NCBI GenBank assembly: GCA_945878865.1
Contig: CAMCUD010000014.1
Location: forward strand, 1-64,000
Source: Bifidobacterium breve
GTDB taxonomy: Bacteria; Actinomycetota; Thermoleophilia; Solirubrobacterales; Solirubrobacteraceae
Reading direction: 5' to 3'
DNA: 64,000 nucleotides
The translations under genes were made by a program, and so were the position numbers. Position 1 is the stretch's first letter. Each line of letters starts with the position of its first letter. The notes beneath the pieces are model-generated. The model did no database searches. It was given only the letters and a program-made list of their open reading frames with translations, and was not told where the DNA came from. Positions 45,469 through 54,627 of this stretch are shown one piece after another.

Positions 45469-46600
45469 CGCTCAACGGCACCACGAGCCGCACCTGCCAT
45501 CGGTCGTCGCCGCGGGGCCCGAACTCGAGCACGCCGCCGCGCTGCAGCGCCTCGAATGCGGTGAGCCGCAGCCCCACGCCGGACGTGCCGGGCAGCAGCG
45601 CCGCGCCGCCCACGCCGTCGTTCTCGATCTCCAGGAAGAACGCTCCATCGTCCCGGCGGGTGCGGACCTCCACCCGCGTGGGGTCGGCGTGGCGCCGCGC
45701 GTTGCGGACGGCCTCGGCGAGCACGGACTGCGCGAGCGGCCCGACCTCAGGCGGCACCGGCGCATCCTCCTCGAGCTGCAGCTCGATGTCGGCGTGCGCG
45801 GCGGCGAGCCGGCCGACCTCGGCCTCGAACGACGCCAGTGTCGGCGGCGGCGCGTCACGCCCGAGCGGGCGCTGGATCGCCGTGCGCAGGTCGTGCAGCG
45901 CCTCCTGGACCTCCTCGGCGCAGCGCGCGCGGTCCTCGTCGGCGAGGTCGCCCTCGGTCCCGGACAGGACGAGCGAGACGCCGAAGAGCCGCTGGATCAC
46001 GCCGTCATGGATCTCGCGCGCGAGGTCGATGCGCTGCTGGAGCTGGCGCGCCATCTCCGCCTGACGGGTCGCGTCGCGGGCCGTGGCGGCGAGCGCGACC
46101 GCCTTGCCCAGCGTCCACAACAGCTCGAGATCGTCGTCGTCCACCGGCTCGGCCTCGAGCGCGCGGTCGACGAACATCACCCCGACCCAGTTGCCGGGCG
46201 CGGCCACCGGCACGCACAGAATGCGGCGGTCGCGGACGAAGTGCTGGAACTCTTCGGGCACGTCGGCGAGCAGCATGTTGCCGTCGACCTGGACGACGCG
46301 GTCTTCGGCGAGCGCCTGACGGGCGATCGGCGCGGTGTCCGCATGGACGTAGGCCTGGCTGAACGCGGTGGTCTCCACGCCGTGCGCGCCGACGGGGCGC
46401 ACGCGCCGCAGGTCCGCGTCGTACAGCAGCATCACGGCGCGGTCGAGTGCGGCGAGCTCACACGCGCTGTGGCACAGGCGGCCGTAGAATGCGCTGGTCG
46501 GCGCCTCCTGCTCCATCTGACCGAGCACCTCCGCCAGGAGCTCGATCGCCTCGATATGTCTGGGGCCCGCCGCCGTCAAGGACGGCGAATCGTGCCGCAA
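45461..46600 (-). CDS. Cytosolic GAF-domain sensor histidine kinase
   Basis: A protein of up to 379 residues with a GAF domain (about 35-175, including LDRAVMLLYDADLRRVRPVG and WVGVMFVDRALEAEPVDDDD), a HisKA_3 phospho-acceptor (His at about 198 in REIHDGVIQRLFG) and HATPase_c motifs (LAEAVRNARRHADPTRVEV, IENDGVGG, GVGLRLTAFEAL). There is no membrane segment, so it senses a cytosolic cue. The start is uncertain: the longest frame begins with TTG at 46600, and ATG at 46516 is an alternative. It overlaps the response regulator. Confidence 0.88.
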   Translation of the reverse strand: MRHDSPSLTAAGPRHIEAIELLAEVLGQMEQEAPTSAFYGRLCHSACELAALDRAVMLLYDADLRRVRPVGAHGVETTAFSQAYVHADTAPIARQALAEDRVVQVDGNMLLADVPEEFQHFVRDRRILCVPVAAPGNWVGVMFVDRALEAEPVDDDDLELLWTLGKAVALAATARDATRQAEMARQLQQRIDLAREIHDGVIQRLFGVSLVLSGTEGDLADEDRARCAEEVQEALHDLRTAIQRPLGRDAPPPTLASFEAEVGRLAAAHADIELQLEEDAPVPPEVGPLAQSVLAEAVRNARRHADPTRVEVRTRRDDGAFFLEIENDGVGGAALLPGTSGVGLRLTAFEALQRGGVLEFGPRGDDRWQVRLVVPLSDG

Positions 46601-46658
46601 CGCGCCGCTTTCCGCGCCGATCCGCCCACCTGCAACCCCCCGAACGGGTGGCGCCCGG

Positions 46659-47438
46659 TTACGGGAGGTCGTCGATCAGCGCCGCGATCGAGTCGACGAT
46701 GCGCGTCGGGCGGTACGGGAAGCGCTCGGTCTCCTCGGCCGACTTCGTCACGCCCGTGAGGACGAGGACGGTCTCGAGGCCGGCTTCGAGCCCGGAGACG
46801 ACGTCGGTGTCCATCCGGTCGCCGACCATCGCGGTGGTCTCGGAGTGCGCGTCGATGCGGTTGAGCGCCGAGCGCATCATCAGCGGGTTGGGCTTGCCGA
46901 CGTAGTACGGCTCGATGCCCGTCGCGCGGGTGATGAGCGCCGCGACCGAGCCCGTGGCGGGGATCGATCCCTCGACCGACGGACCCGTCGGGTCGGGGTT
47001 CGTGGCGATGAACCGCGCGCCGTTCTCCACGAGACGGATCGCGCGGGTGATCGCCTCGAAGCTGTAGGTGCGCGTCTCGCCGAGGACGACGTAGTCGGGG
47101 TCGCGCTCGGTGAGCGTGTAGCCGGCCTGATGCAGGGCGGTCGTCAGGCCCGCTTCGCCGACGACGTACGCCGTGCCGTTCGGCCGCTGGTCGGCGATGA
47201 ATCGTGCGGTGGCCAGCGCGCTCGTCCAGATGCGGTCCTCGGGGATCGCGAGGCCGCTGGCCGCCAGGCGCGCGGCGAGGTCGCGCCGCGTGTAGATCGA
47301 GTTGTTCGTCAGGACGAGGAACGGGATGCCCCGCTCGACGAGCCCGGCGACGAACTCGGCGGCGCCGGGGATGGCGTGCTCCTCGTGGACGAGCACGCCG
47401 TCCATGTCCATCAGCCAGGAGCGGATCTCGCGGGTCAC
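46659..47438 (-). CDS. HAD-IIA family phosphatase (NagD-like)
   Basis: A 259-residue hydrolase: [19 protein letters not shown] (motif I Asp nucleophile), [19 protein letters not shown] (motif II), [11 protein letters not shown] (Lys, motif III) and [20 protein letters not shown] (motif IV). Members dephosphorylate small sugar or nucleotide phosphates. GTG at 47438 is preceded by TACGGT at seven bases, suggesting a leaderless transcript; the longer open frame upstream would run into the divergent SDR gene. Confidence 0.9.
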   Translation of the reverse strand: MTREIRSWLMDMDGVLVHEEHAIPGAAEFVAGLVERGIPFLVLTNNSIYTRRDLAARLAASGLAIPEDRIWTSALATARFIADQRPNGTAYVVGEAGLTTALHQAGYTLTERDPDYVVLGETRTYSFEAITRAIRLVENGARFIATNPDPTGPSVEGSIPATGSVAALITRATGIEPYYVGKPNPLMMRSALNRIDAHSETTAMVGDRMDTDVVSGLEAGLETVLVLTGVTKSAEETERFPYRPTRIVDSIAALIDDLP

Positions 47439-47445
47439 GCGGTCC

Positions 47446-47455
47446 ACCGTACCCT
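47446..47455. promoter_or_regulatory. Overlapping divergent -10 boxes (HAD phosphatase and SDR genes)
   Basis: The ten bases ACCGTACCCT hold TACGGT on the minus strand (47446-47451), seven bases from the GTG of the phosphatase, and TACCCT on the plus strand (47450-47455), eight bases from the GTG of the SDR gene. The two -10 boxes share two bases, so polymerase can serve only one gene at a time. Confidence 0.5.
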
Positions 47456-47463
47456 GGTGGGTC

Positions 47464-48936
47464 GTGCCGGAACGCAAGGACACCCCCGAAGGACTCGACC
47501 CCGCCGAGCTCGCCGCCGCGCTCGACGTCCTCGCGCGCGCGGAGCAGCTCCCGCTGGAGCACCCCGACGCGATCGCCATCCAGCGCGCCACGGCCAAGCT
47601 CTACAAGACCGTGAAGCTGCGTCGCCGCCGCGAGAAGCGCGACGCGATCCTCGCCCACGACGAGGAGATCACCGCGCGGACGGCGACCGGCGCGCCGGAC
47701 CGCATCGACGACGAGACCCAGGGCCTGCCGCTCGTCTCACGCGCGACCGGCGCGAGCGCCGGGACCCTCATCGAGTCGCGCGCGTGTTACATCTGCAAGC
47801 AGCGGTACGTCGTGGTGGACGCGTTCTACCACCAGCTCTGTCCCGAGTGCGCGCGGAAGAACCACGCCAAGCGCGACCAGCGGACCGACCTCGCGGGGCG
47901 CCGCGCCCTGCTCACCGGCGGCCGCGCGAAGATCGGGATGTACATCGCGCTGCGCCTGCTGCGCGACGGCGCGCACACCACGATCACCACGCGGTTCCCG
48001 AACGACGCGATCCGCCGGTTCACCGCGATGCCCGACAGCGGCGAGTGGCTCGACCGGCTGAAGATCGTCGGCATCGACCTGCGCGATCCCGCCCAGGTCA
48101 TCCGCCTGGCCGACGAGGTCGCCGCGGCGGGCCCGCTGGACATCCTCATCAACAACGCCGCGCAGACCGTGCGGCGCAGCCCGCAGGCCTACGCCCCGCT
48201 CGTGGCGGCCGAGAACGCGGAGCTGCCGGCCGGGCCGCTGCCGGAGGTCGTCACGCTGGGCACCGAGGTCGAGCTGCCGGCGGCGCTCCCGTCGGGGAAC
48301 GGCCATGCCGTGGCCGAGCCCGCCACGGCGCACTGGGCACCCACGCCGCATGCGCTGACCGCTTTGGCGCTTACTGCGCGATCGGCGTCCCCTTCGCGCA
48401 TCGCGGCGGAGACGGCGATCGACGCCGGCGGCCTCGTCCCCGATCTGCACGACGCGAACTCGTGGTCGCAGGTCGTCGACGAGGTGGACCCGATCGAGCT
48501 GCTCGAGGTCCAGCTGTGCAACATGACCGCGCCGTTCATCCTGGTCGGCCGGCTGCGACCGGCGATGGCCGCGGCGCCCGCGAGGCGGAAGTACGTGGTG
48601 AACGTCTCCGCGATGGAGGGCCAGTTCTCGCGTGGGTACAAGGGCCCCGGCCACCCGCACACGAACATGGCCAAGGCCGCGCTGAACATGCTCACGCGCA
48701 CGAGCGCGCAGGAGATGCTGGAGACCGACGGGATCCTCATGACCGCGGTCGACACCGGCTGGATCACCGACGAGCGGCCGCACCCGCAGAAGATGCGCCT
48801 GGCCGAGGACGGGTTCCACGCACCGCTCGACCTCGTCGACGGGGCGGCACGGGTCTACGACCCCGTCGTCCGGGGCGAGGCGGGCGAGGACATCTTCGGG
48901 GTCTTCCTCAAGGACTACGAGCCCTCACCGTGGTGA
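47464..48936 (+). CDS. SDR-family oxidoreductase with N-terminal zinc knuckle
   Basis: A 490-residue protein. Residues 1-100 are helical and basic; a four-cysteine knuckle follows (CYICKQRY and LCPECARK, Cys at about 108, 111, 126, 129), then a Rossmann domain ([34 protein letters not shown]). A long insert separates the NNA strand from the catalytic region. The catalytic block reads [20 protein letters not shown] then [13 protein letters not shown]: the Lys is present but the position of the usual Tyr is Thr. Function unknown; dehydrogenase activity is doubtful. GTG start. Its stop codon lies in a large palindrome. Confidence 0.82.
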   Translation: MPERKDTPEGLDPAELAAALDVLARAEQLPLEHPDAIAIQRATAKLYKTVKLRRRREKRDAILAHDEEITARTATGAPDRIDDETQGLPLVSRATGASAGTLIESRACYICKQRYVVVDAFYHQLCPECARKNHAKRDQRTDLAGRRALLTGGRAKIGMYIALRLLRDGAHTTITTRFPNDAIRRFTAMPDSGEWLDRLKIVGIDLRDPAQVIRLADEVAAAGPLDILINNAAQTVRRSPQAYAPLVAAENAELPAGPLPEVVTLGTEVELPAALPSGNGHAVAEPATAHWAPTPHALTALALTARSASPSRIAAETAIDAGGLVPDLHDANSWSQVVDEVDPIELLEVQLCNMTAPFILVGRLRPAMAAAPARRKYVVNVSAMEGQFSRGYKGPGHPHTNMAKAALNMLTRTSAQEMLETDGILMTAVDTGWITDERPHPQKMRLAEDGFHAPLDLVDGAARVYDPVVRGEAGEDIFGVFLKDYEPSPW

Positions 48937-48979
48937 ACGTCTGATCACCGTCGTCATGGCGACGGTGATCAGACGTTCA
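48934..48979. terminator. Perfect 20-base-arm palindrome spanning two convergent stop codons
   Basis: Arms TGAACGTCTGATCACCGTCG (48934-48953) and its exact complement (48960-48979), loop TCATGG. The first three bases are the stop codon of the SDR gene and the last three the stop codon of the MFS gene. It should terminate both transcripts. A diverged relative is at 7164-7207. Confidence 0.8.
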
Positions 48980-50365
48980 TCGCGCCTCCGCCCACGCCGG
49001 GTCGTGCCGGACCACGCCGCGCGGCACCCGCGCGACGACGAGCGCGAGGGCCGCGAGCTGCGTCGCGGCGCTCACGGCGAACGCGATCCGCGCGCCGCTC
49101 GTCAGCCCCGCGGCCGCGACGAGCGAGCCCATGATCGCCACGCCGAGGACGCCGCCGACCTGCCGGCTGGCGTTCAGCGCGGCCGCGGCGATCCCGACGA
49201 GGTCCGCGGGGGTGTCGACGGCGATCATCGCGTGCAGCGCCGGGACGACGAGCCCGCCCGCGATCCCCGCGCACAGCAGCCCGGCGAGCACCGCGAGCGG
49301 GAACGGGTCCTGGTCGAAGCCCAGGAGCATCGCGGCGCCCGCGACGCTGAGGACGAGCCCGGCGACCAGCGCCGGCCGCGGCCCCGACCGCGCGACCCAC
49401 CGCCCGGTCGTCACCGCGATGATCGTCGTGCCGATCGGCTGCGGCAGGAACAGCAGCCCGGCCTGCAGCGGCGAGAGGCCCTGGACCTCCTGGAAGCTCA
49501 GCGACAGGACGAAGATCTCGCCGTAGACCATGACGTTGAAGATCGCCCCGATCGCCGCGGCGCGCCGCACGGCGGGCACCGCGCGCAGGCGGGCGGGCAG
49601 GAGCGGCGAGGGCGAGCGGCGCTCCCACCAGGCGAACCCGCTGGCCGCCAGGACGCTGGCGCCGGCCGCGATCCACACGGCGGCGGCCGTCCAGCCCGCG
49701 TCACCGGCCTCGGTCAGCGTGAACGCCACGCCGCCGACGGCCAGCGCGCCCAACACCACGGCTGCGGGGTCGGGCGCGCGGCCGGGCCGCGGGGCGCTGC
49801 GGTGCACGAACAGCGCCGCGCAGGTGGCGAGCGCCGCGGCGCACGGCGCGTCGATGAGAAAGACAGCCCGCCAGGAGACGAGGTCGACGAGCGCGCCGCC
49901 GATGATCGGGCCGAGGCCGAACCCCGCGGCCAGCCCGAGCGAGAGCTTGCCGATCGCCCGGACCCGGCCGGCAGGATCTGGGTAGGCCTCCCGGACGAGC
50001 GCGAGCGCGGTGGGCGCGACCATCGCGGCACCGACGCCCGCCGCCGCCTGCCCGGCGATGAGCAGCGCCACGCCCGGCGCAAGGCTCGACGCCAGGGACG
50101 CAGATCCGAACACCGCCATCCCCGTGAGGAACATCCGGCGCGCGCCGAACCGGTCGGCCAGCGCGCCGAACGGCAGCAGCAGCGTCGCCAGCGCCAGGCC
50201 GTAGGCGTTGACGCACCACTGCAGCGCGGCGACCTGGCCACCCAGCGCGGCCTGGATGTCGGGCAGCGCCACGTTCACCGCCGTGGTGTGCATGACGACG
50301 AGCCCGAACCCCAGCGACGCGCACAGGAGCGCCCATCTCGGGCGCCCGCGCTGGGCGGCGATCAC
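48977..50365 (-). CDS. MFS transporter, DHA2-type (14 helices)
   Basis: A 462-residue permease with hydrophobic segments throughout: LCASLGFGLVVMHTTAVNVA, LATLLLPFGALADRFGARRM (loop 2-3 motif A), then VGAAMVAPTALALVREAYPD. The GTG at 50365 shares GTGA with the stop of hyuB copy 1, so the carrier is translationally coupled to the hydantoinase genes and probably imports their substrate or exports a product. The frame is open further upstream, but that part is antisense-like proline-rich sequence. Confidence 0.87.
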   Translation of the reverse strand: MIAAQRGRPRWALLCASLGFGLVVMHTTAVNVALPDIQAALGGQVAALQWCVNAYGLALATLLLPFGALADRFGARRMFLTGMAVFGSASLASSLAPGVALLIAGQAAAGVGAAMVAPTALALVREAYPDPAGRVRAIGKLSLGLAAGFGLGPIIGGALVDLVSWRAVFLIDAPCAAALATCAALFVHRSAPRPGRAPDPAAVVLGALAVGGVAFTLTEAGDAGWTAAAVWIAAGASVLAASGFAWWERRSPSPLLPARLRAVPAVRRAAAIGAIFNVMVYGEIFVLSLSFQEVQGLSPLQAGLLFLPQPIGTTIIAVTTGRWVARSGPRPALVAGLVLSVAGAAMLLGFDQDPFPLAVLAGLLCAGIAGGLVVPALHAMIAVDTPADLVGIAAAALNASRQVGGVLGVAIMGSLVAAAGLTSGARIAFAVSAATQLAALALVVARVPRGVVRHDPAWAEAR

Positions 50366-52242
50366 AGGAGCCGGGGCAGCCCGGGCACGCCCGAGGCCGG
50401 GGGCGGCGTGGGGGCCATCGCCGGCGGGAAGCCCCACTCGGCGATCTCCTGGCGCAGCCGGTGCGTGGCGATCTCGTCGACGCGGTGGTGCTCGTTCATC
50501 ACCACGCCGTAGACCTCCATCGCCCGGTCGCGGGAGAGCCAGCCCTCTTCGACATCACGCACGACGTCGGCGACCGCACGCTCCCACGGCGGCCCGTATC
50601 CGCCGCCGCTCGAGGACACCGACACCATGACGTCGCCGGGCGAGATCGTCTCGCGGTGGAAGGCGCCGACGCCGCGGAGCCCGCCACCGGCCTGCTGCAC
50701 CCACTGGTCGGCGGGCATCCCGTCGTGGCCGCCGCGCACGCCGCGCGGGTGGTTGACGGTCCCGTCCGAGTTGATCATGAACTCGATCGCGGCATCGACG
50801 GCCTCGATCCGCACGAGCGCCGAGGGCGCGCCGCGGTGACGCCCGTCGCCGGCGGTGTCCTGGAGGATCCGCTGCTCGAGCACCCGGATGGGGTGCTTGA
50901 CCTCGTCGATCTCGACGGAGTCCTTGTACATCATGCCGGCGGCGCCGGTGCTGTACGCGGTGAGCCAGCCGTCGGTCGACGGGCCGCCCGGACCGCCCGC
51001 CGCGGCGAGCTGCAGCTGGTTGATGAACGGCTTGCCCGTCCGCGGGTCCGTCCCGCTGATGACGGCGCCCGACGGGGGCACGGGCGCGCCGAACTCCGCG
51101 AGGCCCACCCCGTCGAGCATCTCGCTGAAGCAGCGCATCGTCGCGTTCGAGACGCGGTCCTGGAGATTCGTCGTCGCGGCGCTCACCGAGTGCGGATGGC
51201 GCGGGATCCCGACGCAGCAGTTCTCGCGCACGAGCACACTGACCCGCCGGAAGCTTCCGGCGTTGGCCTTCAGCTCCTGGCCGATCGGCGCGACGTTGCC
51301 GACGCTGTTGAACACGCCGATCAGCGCCGCGGTCCGCGCCGCCGCTTCGGAGAGGTTGATGCCGACGGGCAGGCAGTCGGGGTTGTCGCGCAGGTCGACG
51401 GTGATCAGCCCGTCGTCGGGGTCGACGTCGACGCTCACCCGCACCGGCACCCCGTCGGGCAGCCGCGGGAACGGGTCGTGGGTGGAGACCGCGGTGCGCC
51501 GCGCGCGCGGCAGCCAGCGGATCGCCTCGATCATCCGCTGCTCGCTCTCCTCGAACAGCTGGCGCCCGTAGGCGGCGAGCATGTCGGCGCCGAGGTCGTC
51601 GAGGAGCTCGAGGAGCCGCCGCTCCCCGATCCGCGCGGACCCGACGAGCGCGAGGTAGTCGCCCCACCACTGCTCGGGCACGCGGATGCGCATCTGGCAG
51701 GTGCGGACGAGGTCCTCGTTGTCGCGGTAGTGCTCCTGCGCCTTGACGCACGGCCAGATCAGCGCGCCCTCCTCGTAGACGTCGCGCGCGTTGATCGCGT
51801 ACGTCGTCGGTTCCCCATTGCCGCAGTCGCCCTGGTGGGCCTTTGCGAGCACGGTGAAGCGGTGCACGCCCTCGTAGTCGATGACCGGCACGAGGATCGA
51901 CCAGTCCGCCGCGTGGGTGTTGCCGTGATACGGGCTGTTGTGCAGGAACGCGTCGCCCCGGCGCAGGTCCGGATGGAAGCGCTTCATCCAGCGGGCCATC
52001 ATGTCCGGCCCCTGCATGACGTGGATCGGGATGCTCCCGGCCGACGCGACGACCTCGTCCTCGGCGTTGAGGATGCAGCAGGAGAAGTCCTTCGCCACGC
52101 CGAGGATGCCCGAGCGCGCCGAACGCAGCAGCGTGTGGATCATCGCCCGGACGGTGCCCTCCAGGCGCGACTGCACGACGGCCATCTGGACGGGGTCGAG
52201 GACGGGCGCGGCCTGCCCTCGACGGGTCTCAGGCGCCGCCAT
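50362..52242 (-). CDS. hyuB: Hydantoinase/oxoprolinase subunit B (HyuB copy 1)
   Basis: A 626-residue subunit of the HyuB family (N-methylhydantoinase, 5-oxoprolinase, caprolactamase, acetone carboxylase-like). Motifs: FLHNSPYHGNTHAADW, AKAHQGDCGNGEPTTY, VDLRDNPDCLPVGINLSEAA, LVRENCCVGIPRHPHSVSAA, and GRHRGAPSALVRIEAV. HyuB carries the hydrolase site and acts with HyuA, which supplies ATP-dependent substrate phosphorylation. ATG at 52242 shares one base with the HyuA stop (TGATG). The C-terminal tail is Pro-rich and ends over the MFS start. Confidence 0.9.
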   Translation of the reverse strand: MAAPETRRGQAAPVLDPVQMAVVQSRLEGTVRAMIHTLLRSARSGILGVAKDFSCCILNAEDEVVASAGSIPIHVMQGPDMMARWMKRFHPDLRRGDAFLHNSPYHGNTHAADWSILVPVIDYEGVHRFTVLAKAHQGDCGNGEPTTYAINARDVYEEGALIWPCVKAQEHYRDNEDLVRTCQMRIRVPEQWWGDYLALVGSARIGERRLLELLDDLGADMLAAYGRQLFEESEQRMIEAIRWLPRARRTAVSTHDPFPRLPDGVPVRVSVDVDPDDGLITVDLRDNPDCLPVGINLSEAAARTAALIGVFNSVGNVAPIGQELKANAGSFRRVSVLVRENCCVGIPRHPHSVSAATTNLQDRVSNATMRCFSEMLDGVGLAEFGAPVPPSGAVISGTDPRTGKPFINQLQLAAAGGPGGPSTDGWLTAYSTGAAGMMYKDSVEIDEVKHPIRVLEQRILQDTAGDGRHRGAPSALVRIEAVDAAIEFMINSDGTVNHPRGVRGGHDGMPADQWVQQAGGGLRGVGAFHRETISPGDVMVSVSSSGGGYGPPWERAVADVVRDVEEGWLSRDRAMEVYGVVMNEHHRVDEIATHRLRQEIAEWGFPPAMAPTPPPASGVPGLPRLL

Positions 52243-54320
52243 CAGGCGTTCCCGGTCGGGTGGATGACGAGCGACCCGCTCTCCAGCCGCTTCGCCGTGG
52301 CCTGCGGCTCGACGACCACGGTCGTCGCGGGACCCTCGATGATCGCCGGCCCGGCGAGTGTCTCGTCGGGCCGGATCGAGGCGAGCGTACGGATCGTCGC
52401 GTCGACGAACCCGCTGCCGCTGAAGTACACCTCGCGGGTCTCGGGCTCCTCCGGGGGCGCGGCCATGAGCGCGGTGGCGCCGGAGAGGTCGGTGCCCAGC
52501 TCGCACCGGACCTTCGCCCGCCACGTCATGGTCTCGACGGCCGAGCCCTCGTCGTGGATGCCGAGGACCTCGTTGTGCACCCCGTGGAACGCCTGGCGGA
52601 GCTCCTCGATGTGGTCGTCCTCGGTGAACTCGCTGCGCCCGAGCGGCACCTCGAGGTCCCAGATCTGCTGCGGGTAGCGTGCCTCGACCGAGTAGGAGAC
52701 CGTCTGCTCGACGCTGTCCGAGCCCGGCCCGGCGATGAAGTCCTCGCACGTGCGGCCGAGCTCGGCGAGCACGCGGTTGACCTCGTCGTTGGGGAAGCGG
52801 TCGGTGCTCGTCGGCAGCGTGACCGCGAAGTCCGCGACGAGGTCGCTGATGAAGGCGCCGACCGCGCTGAGCGCCGCGGCCGCCTCCGGGACGATCACCT
52901 GGTCGCAGCCCAGGCGCCGTGCGATCGCGCAGGCGTAGAAGCCGCCCGAGCCGCCGCCGGAGATCATCACCGCGTCGCGCGGGTCGACCCCCTGACTGAT
53001 CGCGATGTCCTCGATCGCGTTGATCATCCGCTCGGTGGCGACCTCGAGGATCGCCGCCGCGGCCTCCTCCACGCCCATGCCGAGCGGGCCGGCGATCTCC
53101 CGCTCGATGGCCTCGCGGGACAGGTCAGCGTGCAGCGGCATCGCGCCGTTGAGGAAGCGGCTGGGCTCGAGGTAGCCGAGCGCCACGCAGGCGTCGGTGA
53201 CCGTGGCGCTCGTGCCGCCGGCGCCGTAGCACGCCGGCCCGGGGACCGCGCCCGCGCTCTGCGGGCCGACGCGCAGGATCCCGCCGTCCAGCCAGGCGAT
53301 CGAGCCGCCGCCGGCGCCGACCGACTTCACGTCGACGCTGGGAAAGCCGGTCATCGGGCCGTAGTACGAGCGGCCGATCTTCGTCTCGCGGGTCCAGGGG
53401 ATCTGCCCGCGCCGCACGAGCGACACGTCGAAGCTCGTGCCGCCCGCATCGGTGACGATCGCGGTGTCACCCAGATCGTCCAGGCCGAGGAAGCGGCGGC
53501 CTGCGACCGGCGCGGCGGCCGGGCCGGAGGCCAATGTGTGGATCGGGGCCTCGGCGACCGAGTTGTTGTCCAGCACGCCGCCCGCCGACGTCATGACGAG
53601 CACGCGCCCGGTGAAGCCCTCCTCGGCGAAGCGCTCGGACAGCCGGTGCAGGAACGTCCCCATGAGCGGCTTCAGCGACGCGTCGATCGCGGCGGCCGAC
53701 GCTCGCCGGTACTCGCGGATGCTCGGGTTCAGGACGTGCGAGAGCGTGTACGGCACCCCGGGGAGGTGCTCCTCGATGAGCTCGCCGACGCGCAGCTCGT
53801 GCGCGGGGTTGAGGATCGACCACAGGAAGCAGACGGCGACCGCCTCGATGCCGGTCGCCTTGAGCTCCTGGAGCGTCTCGATCGTCTTGGCCTCGTCGAG
53901 CGGGATGACGACCTCGCCGGCGGCGCCGACGCGCTCCTGGATCTCGTAGGTGAAGCGGCGCGGGATGTACGGGTCGGGGTACTGGACGGTGAAGTCGAAC
54001 GTGCCGATGCGCCCGCCTTCGCGCCAGAGCAGGATGTCCGGGTGGCCGGTGGTCAGCAGCATCGCGGTCTTCGCGGTGTTCGCGTTGATGACCGCGTTGG
54101 TCGCGCGGGTCGTGCCGTAGACGACCTGGGACGCGCGCTCGAGCAGCTCGCGGCGCGTGAGCCCGAGGTCGGCGGCCGCGACGTCGCACACGTTCATGAC
54201 ACCGACCACCGGGTCGTCGGGAGTCGTCGAGGACTTGTAGAGCCCGAGGCCGTCGATGGTCAGGTCGGTGAACGTCCCGCCGGTGTCGAAGGCGAGACGG
54301 AGCGGGCGGTCGGTGGCCAT
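52242..54320 (-). CDS. hyuA: Hydantoinase/oxoprolinase subunit A (HyuA)
   Basis: A 692-residue ATP-dependent subunit: FDTGGTFTDLTIDGLGLYKS (phosphate-binding P loop of the ASKHA type), YGTTRATNAVINANTAKTAM, VTDAGGTSFDVSLVRRGQIP, VKSVGAGGGSIAWLDGGILR and MISGGGSGGFYACAIARRLG. With HyuB it opens hydantoin, lactam or oxoproline rings at the cost of ATP. ATG at 54320 has GGAG about ten bases upstream. It is the only HyuA in the window and heads a three-gene operon, with a paired inverted-repeat box 39-70 bases before its start. Confidence 0.92.
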   Translation of the reverse strand: MATDRPLRLAFDTGGTFTDLTIDGLGLYKSSTTPDDPVVGVMNVCDVAAADLGLTRRELLERASQVVYGTTRATNAVINANTAKTAMLLTTGHPDILLWREGGRIGTFDFTVQYPDPYIPRRFTYEIQERVGAAGEVVIPLDEAKTIETLQELKATGIEAVAVCFLWSILNPAHELRVGELIEEHLPGVPYTLSHVLNPSIREYRRASAAAIDASLKPLMGTFLHRLSERFAEEGFTGRVLVMTSAGGVLDNNSVAEAPIHTLASGPAAAPVAGRRFLGLDDLGDTAIVTDAGGTSFDVSLVRRGQIPWTRETKIGRSYYGPMTGFPSVDVKSVGAGGGSIAWLDGGILRVGPQSAGAVPGPACYGAGGTSATVTDACVALGYLEPSRFLNGAMPLHADLSREAIEREIAGPLGMGVEEAAAAILEVATERMINAIEDIAISQGVDPRDAVMISGGGSGGFYACAIARRLGCDQVIVPEAAAALSAVGAFISDLVADFAVTLPTSTDRFPNDEVNRVLAELGRTCEDFIAGPGSDSVEQTVSYSVEARYPQQIWDLEVPLGRSEFTEDDHIEELRQAFHGVHNEVLGIHDEGSAVETMTWRAKVRCELGTDLSGATALMAAPPEEPETREVYFSGSGFVDATIRTLASIRPDETLAGPAIIEGPATTVVVEPQATAKRLESGSLVIHPTGNA

Positions 54321-54371
54321 GAAGCGGTTCTCCGGCGACGGGGGTGAGACGAACAGGGCAAGTTGGACCGA

Positions 54372-54383
54372 ATCGGATCCAAC
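54372..54383. promoter_or_regulatory. GntR-box a
   Basis: ATCGGATCCAAC, 9 of 12 matching ATTGGATCCAAT. It is the right half of a larger inverted repeat (AGTTGGA at 54361-54367, TCCAACT at 54378-54384). Located 52 bases upstream of hyuA. Confidence 0.55.
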
Positions 54384-54598
54384 TTTTGCGGTTCGTCCAT
54401 TTAGCCACGCGTCGCGCGCAGGGGGACTGGACCTCGTGTCGGGACATCGCCGGACGTTTCCGACATCTCGTCCACCTCCGGGATTTTCACTCACCGATAA
54501 CGGATCCGACGGGACGATCGGTCGAAACCGCAGCGCGCTGTTGGGACCGGCCGTCGAACCCCGGCACCGCGCCGACATGGTGGAATACCTGAGCCCTG

Positions 54599-54610
54599 TT
54601 TGGATCCAAT
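54599..54610. promoter_or_regulatory. GntR-box b
   Basis: TTTGGATCCAAT, 11 of 12 matching the consensus, ending 17 bases before the ATG of the ABC ATPase, immediately upstream of its GGAG ribosome site. Binding here would block transcription of the ATPase-gntR operon, giving autoregulation. Confidence 0.6.
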
Positions 54611-54627
54611 ACGTCCCGGAGCTCCCC

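Larger units (their letters stand above)
54321..54627. other. Divergent control region between hyuA and the ABC ATPase gene
   Basis: 307 bases without a gene. It contains box a with a second half-repeat (54359-54390), then about 200 bases with no structure I can name, and box b just before the ATPase ribosome site. Both flanking operons start here. No convincing -35/-10 pair was found on either strand. Confidence 0.6.
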
